A DNA stretch of 64,000 bases from Lachnospiraceae bacterium (GCA_015057035.1 SVFC01000009.1:18984-82983), one strand, 5' to 3'; counted from the first letter of the stretch, positions 44,344-53,033 are shown. The notes: generated by a model from the sequence alone, not told the origin. Program-made: numbers and translations.

Positions 44344-44925
44344 ATGAGACGTAGAAGTGGACTTCAATTTGGAAAGCAAAGAAGAAAATTTAACCTGCCT
44401 TTATTTAAGGAAATCTTTGGCTGGGTTGTTCAGATAGCTATTGTAATATTTATTGCATATTTCATAGTGAACTTCTGGGGAACCAGTACCACGGTTGTAG
44501 GCCAGGCAATGGAAGATAATTTGGAGAATAACGACCAGATTCTTTTGGACAAGTTTACCTATGTGTTGACAAATCCACAGCCAGGAGACGTGGTGGTATT
44601 TTTACCAAATGGTAATGACAAGTCCCACTATTATGTGCGAAGAGTAATTGCAGTACCAGGAGATAAGGTTCAGATTATTGACGGTGCCGTATATGTCAAC
44701 GGAGAGAGATTTAACGAAAAGGTAACTGTAGCGGCTATGCAGGAAGCGGGCATCGCAAAAGAAGAGATTACCCTGGGGGATGGTGAATATTTTGTGCTAG
44801 GTGACAATCGCAATAACAGTGAGGATAGCCGACATGCAAACATTGGCAATGTGAAAAAAGAATACATTATAGGAAAAGCATGGTATAAGTTCAATTCCAT
44901 TAAGGATATGAGCTTTATCCATTAG
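44344..44925 (+). CDS. Signal peptidase I homologue lacking both catalytic residues
   Basis: The 193-residue protein has a basic N-terminus, one membrane segment (about 28-45) and the signal peptidase I fold. Box B, normally G-x-S-M-x-P-T-L, reads G-Q-A-M-E-D-N-L, so the nucleophile Ser is Ala55. Box D, normally Y-V-K-R-x-x-G-x-P-G-D, reads Y-V-R-R-V-I-A-V-P-G-D, so the general-base Lys is Arg99. Box E (G-D-N-R-N-N-S-E-D-S-R) is intact. It occupies the usual lepB slot between rplS and rbgA. The coding frame is undamaged, so it is probably a maintained pseudo-enzyme. The ATG at 44344 has GGAG upstream. Confidence 0.9.
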   Translation: MRRRSGLQFGKQRRKFNLPLFKEIFGWVVQIAIVIFIAYFIVNFWGTSTTVVGQAMEDNLENNDQILLDKFTYVLTNPQPGDVVVFLPNGNDKSHYYVRRVIAVPGDKVQIIDGAVYVNGERFNEKVTVAAMQEAGIAKEEITLGDGEYFVLGDNRNNSEDSRHANIGNVKKEYIIGKAWYKFNSIKDMSFIH

Positions 44926-44938
44926 AAAGAGGTAAGAT

Positions 44939-45787
44939 ATGAATTTTCAATGGTATCCTGGGCATATGACCAAAGCAAAACGTCAGATGCAGGAAGATAT
45001 TAAGTTAATTGACCTGGTGGTAGAGATTGTGGATGCACGAATTCCACTCAGCAGCCGTAATCCAGATATTGATGAATTAGGGAAAAATAAATATCGTCTT
45101 ATCCTGATGAACAAGGCGGATTTGGCCGATAAGAAGGTAACAGACCAGTGGAGCAATTTTTTCAAAGAAAAAGGTTATTTTGTGGTAAGTCTGGATGCCA
45201 GAAGCAAAAATGGAATGAAATCCATCTCAGATATCATTATGGAAGCTTGCAAGGAAAAAATTGAGCGTGATTTAAAGCGTGGTATCAAGAATCGCCCAGT
45301 ACGTGCTATGGTTGTGGGAATTCCTAACGTTGGTAAGTCTACATTTATCAATTCTTACGCTGGCAAAGCCTGTGCTAAGACTGGAAACAAGCCAGGTGTT
45401 ACTAAGGGAAAACAGTGGATTCGTTTGAATAAAAACGTGGAACTTCTGGATACACCAGGTATTTTGTGGCCAAAATTCGAAGATCAGATGGTAGGACTTC
45501 GTTTGGCGCTCATTGGATCTATTAAGGACGAAATCCTAAATACCGATGAATTGGCGATTGAGTTAATCAAGTTGCTGAAGACATCTTATCCGGGGGTTTT
45601 GGCAGAGCGTTACGATATTGAAGAAGTGGAAGATAACGTACAGTTGCTTTGTGAGATTGCCAGAAGCAGAAACTGCTTAAGCAAAGGAAATGAACTGGAT
45701 TATAGCAAGGCGGCAATTCTTTTAATTGATGATTTCAGAAGTGGAAAATTAGGAAAACTTTCCTTGGAATTTCCACCAGAAGCGTAA
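44939..45787 (+). CDS. rbgA: Ribosome biogenesis GTPase RbgA (YlqF)
   Basis: The 282-residue circularly permuted GTPase acts in late 50S assembly. It opens with W-Y-P-G-H-M-T-K-A, then has G4 (M-N-K-A-D), G1 (G-I-P-N-V-G-K-S-T), a G2 Thr and G3 (D-T-P-G-I), followed by the C-terminal ANTAR-like helical domain. The order matches the standard rplS-lepB-rbgA-rnhB run. Confidence 0.97.
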   Translation: MNFQWYPGHMTKAKRQMQEDIKLIDLVVEIVDARIPLSSRNPDIDELGKNKYRLILMNKADLADKKVTDQWSNFFKEKGYFVVSLDARSKNGMKSISDIIMEACKEKIERDLKRGIKNRPVRAMVVGIPNVGKSTFINSYAGKACAKTGNKPGVTKGKQWIRLNKNVELLDTPGILWPKFEDQMVGLRLALIGSIKDEILNTDELAIELIKLLKTSYPGVLAERYDIEEVEDNVQLLCEIARSRNCLSKGNELDYSKAAILLIDDFRSGKLGKLSLEFPPEA

Positions 45788-45841
45788 AGATTTAGTTAAT
45801 GTAAAAGCAGACACACTAGAAAGCAGATAAGGTACATTTAC

Positions 45842-46603
45842 ATGGAAGAGAAGAAAATCGGTGTCATAAAGGCAGAATTGGAAGCCGTATCAATTACGGC
45901 AATTCAATCCTTTATTGACACATATACATCAGATGAACGTGGTGGCGTACAGAAACTTGTAGAGACCGCGAGAAAACGTCAGGAAAAATATCTGGCAGAG
46001 TTAGAACGTACAGAAAATCTCAAAAAGTATGAGAAAGAATATGCACAGTATACTTATATTGCGGGCATTGATGAAGTGGGAAGAGGACCATTGGCAGGAC
46101 CAGTAGTTACATGCGCTGTGATTTTGCCAAAGGACTGTGATATTTTATATATCAATGACTCTAAGAAACTTTCAGCAGCAAAGAGAGAAGAGTTATATGA
46201 TGAAATTATGGAAAAGGCTGTTGCGGTTGGCATCGGTATGGTTGGCCCAGAAAGAATTGATGAAATCAATATCTTGCAGGCAACTTATGAGGCAATGCGT
46301 CAGGCAATTAGTAAACTGGATCCACAGCCGGATGTGTTATTAAACGACGCGGTAACCATTCCAGGGGTTAATATCAAACAGGTGCCAATTATAAAAGGCG
46401 ATGCCAAGAGTATTTCGATTGGTGCGGCTAGCATTATTGCCAAAGTTACAAGAGATAGAATGATGGAAGAGTATGATTATATTTTCCCAGAATATGGTTT
46501 TGCCTCTAACAAGGGATATGGTTCAGCAGAACACATCGCTGCAATTAAACAGTATGGACCAACTCCAATTCATAGAAGAAGTTTTATTGGGAATTTTATT
46601 TAG
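45842..46603 (+). CDS. rnhB: Ribonuclease HII
   Basis: The 253-residue enzyme cuts RNA in RNA-DNA hybrids and at single ribonucleotides. The acidic catalytic set is visible in I-A-G-I-D-E-V-G-R-G-P-L-A-G and L-L-N-D-A-V, followed by S-I-I-A-K-V-T-R-D and the later acidic site. An N-terminal helical extension of about 65 residues is typical of the Firmicute long form. Confidence 0.96.
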   Translation: MEEKKIGVIKAELEAVSITAIQSFIDTYTSDERGGVQKLVETARKRQEKYLAELERTENLKKYEKEYAQYTYIAGIDEVGRGPLAGPVVTCAVILPKDCDILYINDSKKLSAAKREELYDEIMEKAVAVGIGMVGPERIDEINILQATYEAMRQAISKLDPQPDVLLNDAVTIPGVNIKQVPIIKGDAKSISIGAASIIAKVTRDRMMEEYDYIFPEYGFASNKGYGSAEHIAAIKQYGPTPIHRRSFIGNFI

Positions 46604-46636
46604 AAATTAGAAAATACATAAATGGGGGCTTTCGGT

Positions 46637-48436
46637 ATGCAGATTTCAGAATTGGCGAATCAGTATACAAGTACAAATGCGACACCAGAAACGGTAAGTG
46701 GTGCAAGGGGCGTTGAGACCCTTGTTTCTGCTGTCCGCAATCTTACAGTGGGTAATATTTTTGAAGGCACCGTAAATGCAATAAAAGGGAATCAGGTAAT
46801 CTTAGGACTGTCCAGTGGAACAGAGCTTGCTGCCCGTATTGAGGCAAATATGCAGCTTGTACAGGGGCAGTCTATGTTTTTTCAGGTAAAATCCAACGAT
46901 GGCAACACCATTGCGATTCGACCATATACAGTAGATGGCAATGGCGCAAATCTAACCCTTCTTAATGCATTGAAGGCAGCAAACCTGCCAATTGCAGATA
47001 AATATCTGACTATGGTGAATACCATGATGCAGGAGCAGATGCCAATTGACAAGGGTAGTATGAACCAAATGGCACGAATCCTTATGAATCATCCGGAAAT
47101 GAATGTTCAGACGCTGGTTCAGATGAAGAAATTACATCTGCCAATTACCACAGAGATGGTATCTCAGTTTGAGAACTATATGGATGATAAAAGTGCAGTC
47201 CATAATGCATTAGATAGATTTGTAGCAGAACTTCCGACTACTATGTCTTCTGGCAATCTGTCCTTGGAACAGATGAAGACGTTGGATAGTCAGTTGCTTA
47301 TGATTCTAATAGAAGGAAGTACCTTGACACAGGAAGCAGAGCAGTCTAACGCGCAGGTTCAGTCGCAGCCAACCATAGACGGTCAAAATGGACCAGAGGG
47401 ACAATCGGCAGTCCAGAGGCAGGTGAACACAGAGGGACAATCGGTAGTACAGAGTCAGGCGAACATAGAAGGACAGCCGGCAGTTCAAACTCAGGTCAAC
47501 ACGGAAGGACAGGTACAGGCACAGGCCAACGTCGAAGGTCAGACTACGGCAACGACAGATAGTCAGGGGATGGTTGTGATTCAGGATGAGACAGAAGTGC
47601 AAGCGTCTTCGAATAATCTGGAGGTTTCGGCAGGACAGAACGCCCAGACGGAACAGTCCGCATCCCAGAAAGTGTCCAATTTGATTAGAAATCTGTTTGG
47701 GGAAATTGGAATTGCAGAAAACGACTCTCCGGCTGGTATTTTACAGAAACTGGCAACACATATTTCGACTGGGGAGAATATATCCAAAGAGGCACTACAG
47801 ATACTGTTTTCTAATAAAGACGTGCAGGTGCTTATGAAACAGGTGTTAGAACAGCAACTCCTGTTAGAGCCTAAGGACATCAAGGATGGAGAGAAACTGA
47901 AGAAATTATATGATACGCTGGATGGCAAGTCCCAGAGCATTAACGCCCTATTACAAAGTGCGGGACTACAGGATACGCCATTGGCGCAGACCGTTCAGGA
48001 AATTCATGCAAATGTGGAATTTATGAATCAGATTAATGAAGCATATACCTTTGCCCAGATTCCACTTAAGATGGCCAATCAGAACGCTAGCGGGCAGTTG
48101 TATGTATATACCAGTAAGCGTAATCTGGAGGATCCGGAACGGGATTTAACTGCATTTTTGCATCTGGATTTGGAACATCTGGGAGCAACGGATGTGTCAG
48201 TACGTATGCACAAAAAAGAGGTTAGTACCAAGTTCTATATGGACAGTGATGCTTCTTATGATTTGGTGAAAATTTATATGCCACAGCTAGAAGAGAGACT
48301 GCGTGCAAAAGGTTACAACTGTAAGATTGAGATTGAGAACGAAGGACGTCATGTGAATTTCGTGGAGGACTTCCTGAAAAAGGATGCCCCTTCTACCGGG
48401 ATGCTACACAGATATTCCTTTGATGTGAGGACCTAG
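46637..48436 (+). CDS. Stand-alone FliK-like protein (YlqG type, Flg_hook C-terminal domain)
   Basis: The 599-residue protein has an N-terminal region with V-G-N-I-F-E-G-T-V, a helical middle, a Gln-rich tandem repeat (about residues 254-300), a second helical part and a C-terminal domain. That domain (I-P-L-K-M-A-N-Q-N-A-S-G-Q-L-Y-V-Y onward) resembles the flagellar hook-length control Flg_hook fold. In Bacillus subtilis the same position after rnhB is held by ylqG, followed by an FlhB-like gene, as here. No flagellar gene is nearby. The ATG at 46637 follows a GGGGG site; an ATG 15 bases upstream has no site. The function of this family is unknown. Confidence 0.8.
   Translation: MQISELANQYTSTNATPETVSGARGVETLVSAVRNLTVGNIFEGTVNAIKGNQVILGLSSGTELAARIEANMQLVQGQSMFFQVKSNDGNTIAIRPYTVDGNGANLTLLNALKAANLPIADKYLTMVNTMMQEQMPIDKGSMNQMARILMNHPEMNVQTLVQMKKLHLPITTEMVSQFENYMDDKSAVHNALDRFVAELPTTMSSGNLSLEQMKTLDSQLLMILIEGSTLTQEAEQSNAQVQSQPTIDGQNGPEGQSAVQRQVNTEGQSVVQSQANIEGQPAVQTQVNTEGQVQAQANVEGQTTATTDSQGMVVIQDETEVQASSNNLEVSAGQNAQTEQSASQKVSNLIRNLFGEIGIAENDSPAGILQKLATHISTGENISKEALQILFSNKDVQVLMKQVLEQQLLLEPKDIKDGEKLKKLYDTLDGKSQSINALLQSAGLQDTPLAQTVQEIHANVEFMNQINEAYTFAQIPLKMANQNASGQLYVYTSKRNLEDPERDLTAFLHLDLEHLGATDVSVRMHKKEVSTKFYMDSDASYDLVKIYMPQLEERLRAKGYNCKIEIENEGRHVNFVEDFLKKDAPSTGMLHRYSFDVRT
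47396..47533 (+). repeat. Coding tandem repeat, 36-bp units
   Basis: Three 36-bp units (47396-47431, 47432-47467, 47468-47503) and a shortened 30-bp unit (47504-47533) each encode a peptide of type E-G-Q-S-x-V-Q-x-Q-x-N-x. Units differ mainly by single bases. This is a protein linker repeat, not a CRISPR array. Confidence 0.85.
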
Positions 48437-48437
48437 A

Positions 48438-48731
48438 GTGAAAGATTATGAATTCAAGGACCTGACTGCCGTTGCGGTTGCCTACGAGCCGGGGGATGGT
48501 GCCCCGAAGATTCTGGCAACTGGAAAGGGCGAGTTAGCGGAGAAGATAATTGAAAAAGCCAAAGAGAACGATGTCCCATTATACAAGGACAACAAACTGG
48601 CGGATACTTTATCCCGACTCAAAATCGGAGATGCTATTCCACCAGAATTGTATGATGTGGTAGCAGAGATTCTGGTTTTTGTGGACGATATGGACCGTCT
48701 CAAGGCAAAATTAGATGGTGCCAAGAAGTAG
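48438..48731 (+). CDS. Stand-alone FlhB C-terminal-like protein (YlqH type)
   Basis: The 97-residue protein aligns by eye with the cytoplasmic domain of FlhB/EscU export switch proteins: A-V-A-Y-E-P-G, K-I-L-A-T-G-K-G-E-L-A-E-K-I, V-P-L-Y-K-D-N-K-L-A and G-D-A-I-P-P-E-L-Y-D-V-V-A-E-I-L. It lacks the N-P-T-H autocleavage site (D-L-T-A lies there) and all membrane helices. The start is GTG, with GAGGACC just upstream inside the FliK-like gene, so the two are coupled. The pair suggests a conserved FliK-FlhB-like interaction outside flagella. Confidence 0.85.
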   Translation: MKDYEFKDLTAVAVAYEPGDGAPKILATGKGELAEKIIEKAKENDVPLYKDNKLADTLSRLKIGDAIPPELYDVVAEILVFVDDMDRLKAKLDGAKK

Positions 48732-48775
48732 CAATAAAAGTAAAAACGCGCGTTGGGGAGAGAACGGGGGTTTTT

Positions 48776-49120
48776 ATGGAAAATAAGCGCCAGATTGGCT
48801 CGTACTATGAGCAAAAGGCGGTGGAGTATCTGCGGGCTTGTGGATATGTTATTTTGGAACAGAATTTTCGCAATCGATGTGGAGAGATTGATATCATCGC
48901 CAGATATAATGGCGTTATCATATTTCTGGAGGTAAAGTTTCGAACCACCAGTGTCTATGGTAGCCCATTAGAAGCCGTAAACTGGCGAAAGCAAAGTCAG
49001 ATTCGTAAAGTGGCACAGTTTTATCTGATGCGACACGGATTAAGTGAGTGGACACCCTGCCGATTTGACGTGATTGCTTTTGAAGGAGATGAGATGACGC
49101 ACATCGAGAATGCGTTTTAA
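48776..49120 (+). CDS. yraN: YraN family (UPF0102) endonuclease-like protein
   Basis: The 114-residue protein has the restriction-endonuclease-like core of UPF0102: G-S-Y-Y-E-Q-K-A near the start, R-C-G-E-I-D-I-I-A with the acidic metal ligands, and F-L-E-V-K-F-R. Its biological role is unsettled; DNA recombination or repair has been suggested for homologues. GGGGG precedes the ATG. It commonly sits downstream of rnhB. Confidence 0.92.
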   Translation: MENKRQIGSYYEQKAVEYLRACGYVILEQNFRNRCGEIDIIARYNGVIIFLEVKFRTTSVYGSPLEAVNWRKQSQIRKVAQFYLMRHGLSEWTPCRFDVIAFEGDEMTHIENAF

Positions 49121-49147
49121 AGAAAAAATATAGGATTTGAGTAAAAA

Positions 49148-50011
49148 ATGACTTTTCAGCAAAAAACGACGTGTAATATATTAGAACTTAAAAAACATAG
49201 AGTGGATGAAACAAAAAATATCGAAGTGCCGTTATTGCATTATCCATTACTGGAAGAAACGGGAATGGTAGAGCATTGTTTCAGTACCCGAATGGGTGGT
49301 GTCAGCAAGGGGATTTATGAGTCGATGAATTTTAGTTTTGTCCGAGGGGATGAACCAGAGTCGGTACAGGAGAACTATCGTCGTGTGGCAACTGCAATGG
49401 GAACTTATCCTGAGCAGTTTGTTACTACAGACCAGACGCATACCACTAATGTGCGCAAGGTAACGCAGGAAGACGCGGGAAAAGGCGTTACGCGACCAAG
49501 GGATTATACGGATGTGGACGGGCTTATTACAAATGAGCCGGGACTGGTTCTTTCTACGTTTTATGCAGATTGTGTGCCGTTATATTTTGTGGATCCGGTA
49601 CACAAAGCCATAGGACTGAGCCATTCTGGATGGCGAGGAACAGTACATCGAATGGGAAAAGTGACTCTGGAGGCTATGAGAGAGGCTTATGGCACCAATC
49701 CAGCAGACATTTATGCTGCAGTGGGACCTTCCATCTGTCAGGACTGCTATGAGATTAGTGAAGAGGTGGCAGAGCAGTTTTATCAGGAATTTTCTGGGCA
49801 TGGTGAGAAGATTCTAATAGATAAAGGCAATGGAAAATACCAGTTAGACCTTTGGAAAACCAATGAGATTATTCTGCTAGAGGCTGGAATTCTACCAGAA
49901 CATTTGGCGGTGACCAATATCTGCACCTGTTGCAATGAGAAACTGCTGTTTTCTCATAGAGCAAGCAGAGGACAGAGGGGAAACCTTGGAGCGTTTCTGA
50001 TGTTGAAGTAG
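49148..50011 (+). CDS. pgeF: PgeF/YfiH family (laccase-domain) protein
   Basis: The 287-residue protein belongs to the former polyphenol oxidase (YlmD/YfiH) family, now linked to purine nucleoside cleavage and peptidoglycan editing. Signatures are F-S-T-R-M-G-G-V-S at the N-terminus, D-Q-T-H-T-T, F-Y-A-D-C-V-P-L-Y and H-S-G-W-R-G-T with metal-binding His and Cys. G-P-S-I-C-Q-D-C-Y-E and the C-terminal S-H-R-A-S-R-G-Q-R-G complete the pattern. It follows yraN by 27 bases. Confidence 0.92.
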   Translation: MTFQQKTTCNILELKKHRVDETKNIEVPLLHYPLLEETGMVEHCFSTRMGGVSKGIYESMNFSFVRGDEPESVQENYRRVATAMGTYPEQFVTTDQTHTTNVRKVTQEDAGKGVTRPRDYTDVDGLITNEPGLVLSTFYADCVPLYFVDPVHKAIGLSHSGWRGTVHRMGKVTLEAMREAYGTNPADIYAAVGPSICQDCYEISEEVAEQFYQEFSGHGEKILIDKGNGKYQLDLWKTNEIILLEAGILPEHLAVTNICTCCNEKLLFSHRASRGQRGNLGAFLMLK

Positions 50012-50099
50012 TAGATGAAAAAAAGCGCTGAGATGATAAGTTGTATTAAGAAAAGATATGTGAATAATGTAGGCGAAAAGCCTAAGAAAGAGGATAAAT

Positions 50100-51140
50100 A
50101 TGAAAAGTGTTAAAAAATATGTAGACTTTATTACAGACAAAACTTGCAAGCTTCTTGCAATTGATAGCCCAACAGGCTATACCAAGAATGCAGCAGAGTG
50201 GGTAATGGAAGAATATAGAAAGTTAGGCTATGAACCAAAGATGACCGTCAAAGGCGGAGTTATCGTGGATTTGGGTGGAAAAAACAAAGATAACGGAATC
50301 GTCCTTGCTGCACATGTAGACACCTTAGGAGCTATGGTTTCTGAAATCAAAGGCAATGGTAATTTAAAGGTTTCTCCGCTTGGAGGAATGAATCCAAACA
50401 ACGCAGAAGCAGAAAATTGCCGTATTGTAACTCGTTTTGATGGGGTATACGAAGGTACCTTCCAGCTCAACAATGCTTCTGTTCATGTAAATGGAGATTA
50501 TAGTGATGAAAAACGTAAATACTCTGGCATGGAAGTGGTGTTAGATGAAGTGGTACATTCCAAAGATGACACCGAAAAACTTGGCATTATGGTAGGGGAT
50601 ATCGTATGTTTTGATCCAAGAACTACTGTAACTGAGAAAGGCTATATTAAGAGCCGTTTCTTAGATGACAAGTTAAGCGTAGGTATTTTGCTTGGATACG
50701 CAAAATACTTAAAAGATAACCAAATTGAGTTAGAAAATCGCCAATATCATTATATTACAGTATACGAAGAAGTAGGACATGGTGGTGCAGCTTCTATTCC
50801 AGAAGGTGTAACAGAAGTGATTTCTGTGGATATGGGCTGTGTCGGTGATGGACTCACCTGTGATGAACATATGGTATCTATCTGTGCGAAGGATTCCCGT
50901 GGGCCATACAACTATGATGTGGTGACAGGTCTCATCAAAGCTGCAAAAGACGAAAAACTGGGCTTTGCGGTAGATATTTATCCATATTATGGTTCTGATG
51001 TAGACGTAACCTTAAGCGCAGGTTATGACATCCGTCATGGACTGATTGGAGCAGGCGTATACGCATCCCATGGATACGAGAGAAGCCACAAGGACGGAGT
51101 GGAAAATACATTGAGGTTGTTGATTGCATATTGTAAATAA
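50100..51140 (+). CDS. M42 family metallopeptidase
   Basis: The 346-residue cytoplasmic di-metal peptidase resembles glutamyl/deblocking aminopeptidases of family M42. Metal and catalytic residues appear in A-A-H-V-D-T-L-G, F-L-D-D-K-L-S-V-G, Y-E-E-V-G-H-G-G-A, V-D-M-G-C and the late Y-E-R-S-H-K-D-G. M42 enzymes assemble into large tetrahedral particles that trim peptides. AGAGGAT precedes the ATG. Confidence 0.92.
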   Translation: MKSVKKYVDFITDKTCKLLAIDSPTGYTKNAAEWVMEEYRKLGYEPKMTVKGGVIVDLGGKNKDNGIVLAAHVDTLGAMVSEIKGNGNLKVSPLGGMNPNNAEAENCRIVTRFDGVYEGTFQLNNASVHVNGDYSDEKRKYSGMEVVLDEVVHSKDDTEKLGIMVGDIVCFDPRTTVTEKGYIKSRFLDDKLSVGILLGYAKYLKDNQIELENRQYHYITVYEEVGHGGAASIPEGVTEVISVDMGCVGDGLTCDEHMVSICAKDSRGPYNYDVVTGLIKAAKDEKLGFAVDIYPYYGSDVDVTLSAGYDIRHGLIGAGVYASHGYERSHKDGVENTLRLLIAYCK

Positions 51141-51174
51141 AGAACTTATTTTGTGTGAAATTAGGGGGATTTTT

Positions 51175-52032
51175 ATGAAGAAGATTTGGATTTTGTGCGT
51201 ATGTTTTTGCCTTTGTTTGTCTGGATGTACACTTGCGATTAATCAGTCCCCAGGAGTGAAAATTGTTTACAGTGATGAGACTCCTAATAATACGATGTAT
51301 GATAAAAATGAGGAATGTACTGAGACGGTAAGAATGATATTATATCATCAATATGGTCCGGATATGGTATATGATACAAAAACTATAAGTGGGGCTGCAG
51401 CAAATGCGATTATAGAGTTGGTTGAGAATCTAGAAGCCACGGGTGAGGTGGAAGAAAAGATATCAGATGAAAAAGTGGATTGGGATTCTGTTTACCTGCC
51501 TAATATTTCAGCAGAAAGTGGTACTACTTGGATAGAGATAGGAGAGGATTTATATCGAACTTCTTGGGAGTATGATAGTATATGCCGTGTAGAAGAACCA
51601 CTTGGAGAAGGTGTTGTTCTGAATCTTACGGAGGAATGTGCTTCGGAACTTTCAGATATATGGTATTATTACCCACATGATTATTGGGCTGGAACCTATG
51701 AAAATGGCATGTTAGAGATGTCCCATCGATATACGTCAGACACAGATGTTACAGTGGTCGTCAAGAAGTTGAAATTTGCTTCTAAAGAAAATGTAATTGA
51801 ATTAGAAATTACTTCTGATATGGATCAGAAGGTAATCGTTGGATGGGAAAGTAGTAACGGCTGTGACCATTATGGTACGATGGATTCTAAAGAAGTCTCA
51901 TTAAAAGCTGGAGAACCTAAGAAGATTCAATTAGAATTCGAAGGTTTAAATTATTCTAGACCGCATAGATATTGGTTAGAAATTTCTATTGGACTAACAA
52001 AACTTGATATTGAGCTTAATGTAGAGAAATAA
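51175..52032 (+). CDS. Putative lipoprotein of unknown function
   Basis: The 285-residue protein has a lipoprotein signal peptide with lipobox L-S-G-C at residues 16-19. An alpha/beta middle part follows (W-I-E-I-G-E-D-L-Y-R, C-R-V-E-E-P-L-G), then a C-terminal immunoglobulin-like beta-sandwich (about 190-285: N-V-I-E-L-E-I-T-S and K-K-I-Q-L-E-F-E-G). AGGGGGAT precedes the ATG at 51175. No homologue is recognised. It ends at a bidirectional terminator. Confidence 0.75.
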   Translation: MKKIWILCVCFCLCLSGCTLAINQSPGVKIVYSDETPNNTMYDKNEECTETVRMILYHQYGPDMVYDTKTISGAAANAIIELVENLEATGEVEEKISDEKVDWDSVYLPNISAESGTTWIEIGEDLYRTSWEYDSICRVEEPLGEGVVLNLTEECASELSDIWYYYPHDYWAGTYENGMLEMSHRYTSDTDVTVVVKKLKFASKENVIELEITSDMDQKVIVGWESSNGCDHYGTMDSKEVSLKAGEPKKIQLEFEGLNYSRPHRYWLEISIGLTKLDIELNVEK

Positions 52033-52034
52033 AA

Positions 52035-52073
52035 ATAAAATGGGTGTCATCACGATGGTGACACCCATTTTAT
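52035..52073. terminator. Bidirectional terminator
   Basis: A 15-bp perfect stem (52035-52049 with 52059-52073) lies between the stop codons of the convergent lipoprotein and YwaF-like genes, with A/T tracts on both sides. Confidence 0.9.
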
Positions 52074-52079
52074 GTATAA

Positions 52080-52817
52080 CTATAAATCTTTTTTGATACG
52101 ATGTTTGATATACCAGGATGCGTATAAACACAATTCGTAAATTGCCACAACTACAGCGGTTGGGAACATATAGAAATATGGTTTTGGGTTCCAACTCCAG
52201 AATAATTCCAGGAGTGGATTTGCATCAGGTTTAACAGAGTACATATAGTTTACCTGAATGAGATTTCCGGCCCAATCAAGGAGGTTGTTATCGATACAAT
52301 ACTGATTTATCCAAAGGTTGATAAAATGTACAATAGTATAAATAACAAGTGTAATTCCAACTGTTGAAATAATGTATTTTGGCTTAAAGTGGAAAATTCC
52401 CAATGTAAACAGAAGTATTGGAATTCCAAATTCAAAGGTGTGTGGCACATAGTAGAACCAGAAGGCTGGATCGGTTAAAAGGAAGGAGCCTTGTACAAAG
52501 TTAGCGACTAATGCGATTAAAGCGCCTAAGCACCATACCAAAAGAAGGTTACCAATGGTTTCGTTTTTTGTTGCAACCGCGATTGGAAGCAGGATTGCAT
52601 TAATGGAACACATATGTAATGGAAGATATTCAATTGGTGAATTCCAAAACACAAGGTTGAAAATAATTGCTGCAAATCCAGATAAAGATAAAACGAAAAG
52701 CACAATACGTTGAACTTTTTCGGGATGTTTTTTTAAGATGTGATGCAGTGCAAAGATGACGATTGCACTTATAATAAGTGTAATGATGTGTGTTGGTGTA
52801 AATGTACCCCAAGCCAT
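52080..52817 (-). CDS. YwaF-like (TIGR02206) integral membrane protein
   Basis: The 245-residue protein has about seven membrane helices. It shows family patterns near residues 63-72 (Y-L-P-L-H-M-C-S-I-N), an N-F-V-Q-G-S-F region, H-T-F-E-F-G-I-P, and a late N-Y-M-Y-S-V-K-P segment with conserved polar residues inside the membrane. The family is uncharacterised. AAAGAGG lies upstream of its start on the minus strand. It is divergent from the GntR-ABC operon. Confidence 0.85.
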   Translation of the reverse strand: MAWGTFTPTHIITLIISAIVIFALHHILKKHPEKVQRIVLFVLSLSGFAAIIFNLVFWNSPIEYLPLHMCSINAILLPIAVATKNETIGNLLLVWCLGALIALVANFVQGSFLLTDPAFWFYYVPHTFEFGIPILLFTLGIFHFKPKYIISTVGITLVIYTIVHFINLWINQYCIDNNLLDWAGNLIQVNYMYSVKPDANPLLELFWSWNPKPYFYMFPTAVVVAIYELCLYASWYIKHRIKKDL

Positions 52818-52988
52818 ATTTTTAACCTCTTTCTTATTAATAATGTTACATAATCCTAAACTCTTTTATTTGTACCAAAGTTCTTGACAAAATGCAACAA
52901 AAAGTTACAAAAATGTTACATCTTAAGAATTTCCTAAGAAATTATTCCACTGGATTTAATTGTATAAATACCAGAATATGGTACACTA

Positions 52989-53013
52989 GGTGTATCAAGA
53001 GAATTAGTACACT
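52989..53013 (+). promoter_or_regulatory. YtrA-type operator before the GntR-ABC operon
   Basis: GGTGTA (52989-52994), 13 bases, then TACACT (53008-53013) matches the AGTGTA-N13-TACACT site described for Bacillus YtrA except for one base. A further TACACT half-site lies at 52982-52987. The operator is 20-45 bases before the TTG start of the regulator, so autorepression is likely. Confidence 0.75.
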
Positions 53014-53033
53014 TAAGACGAGGAGGGGAGAAG

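Noticed and set aside
47396..47533. Regularly spaced repeats that might be a CRISPR array
   Set aside because: Units are contiguous, in frame, 36 or 30 bp, with no unique spacers, and encode a continuous Gln-rich peptide.
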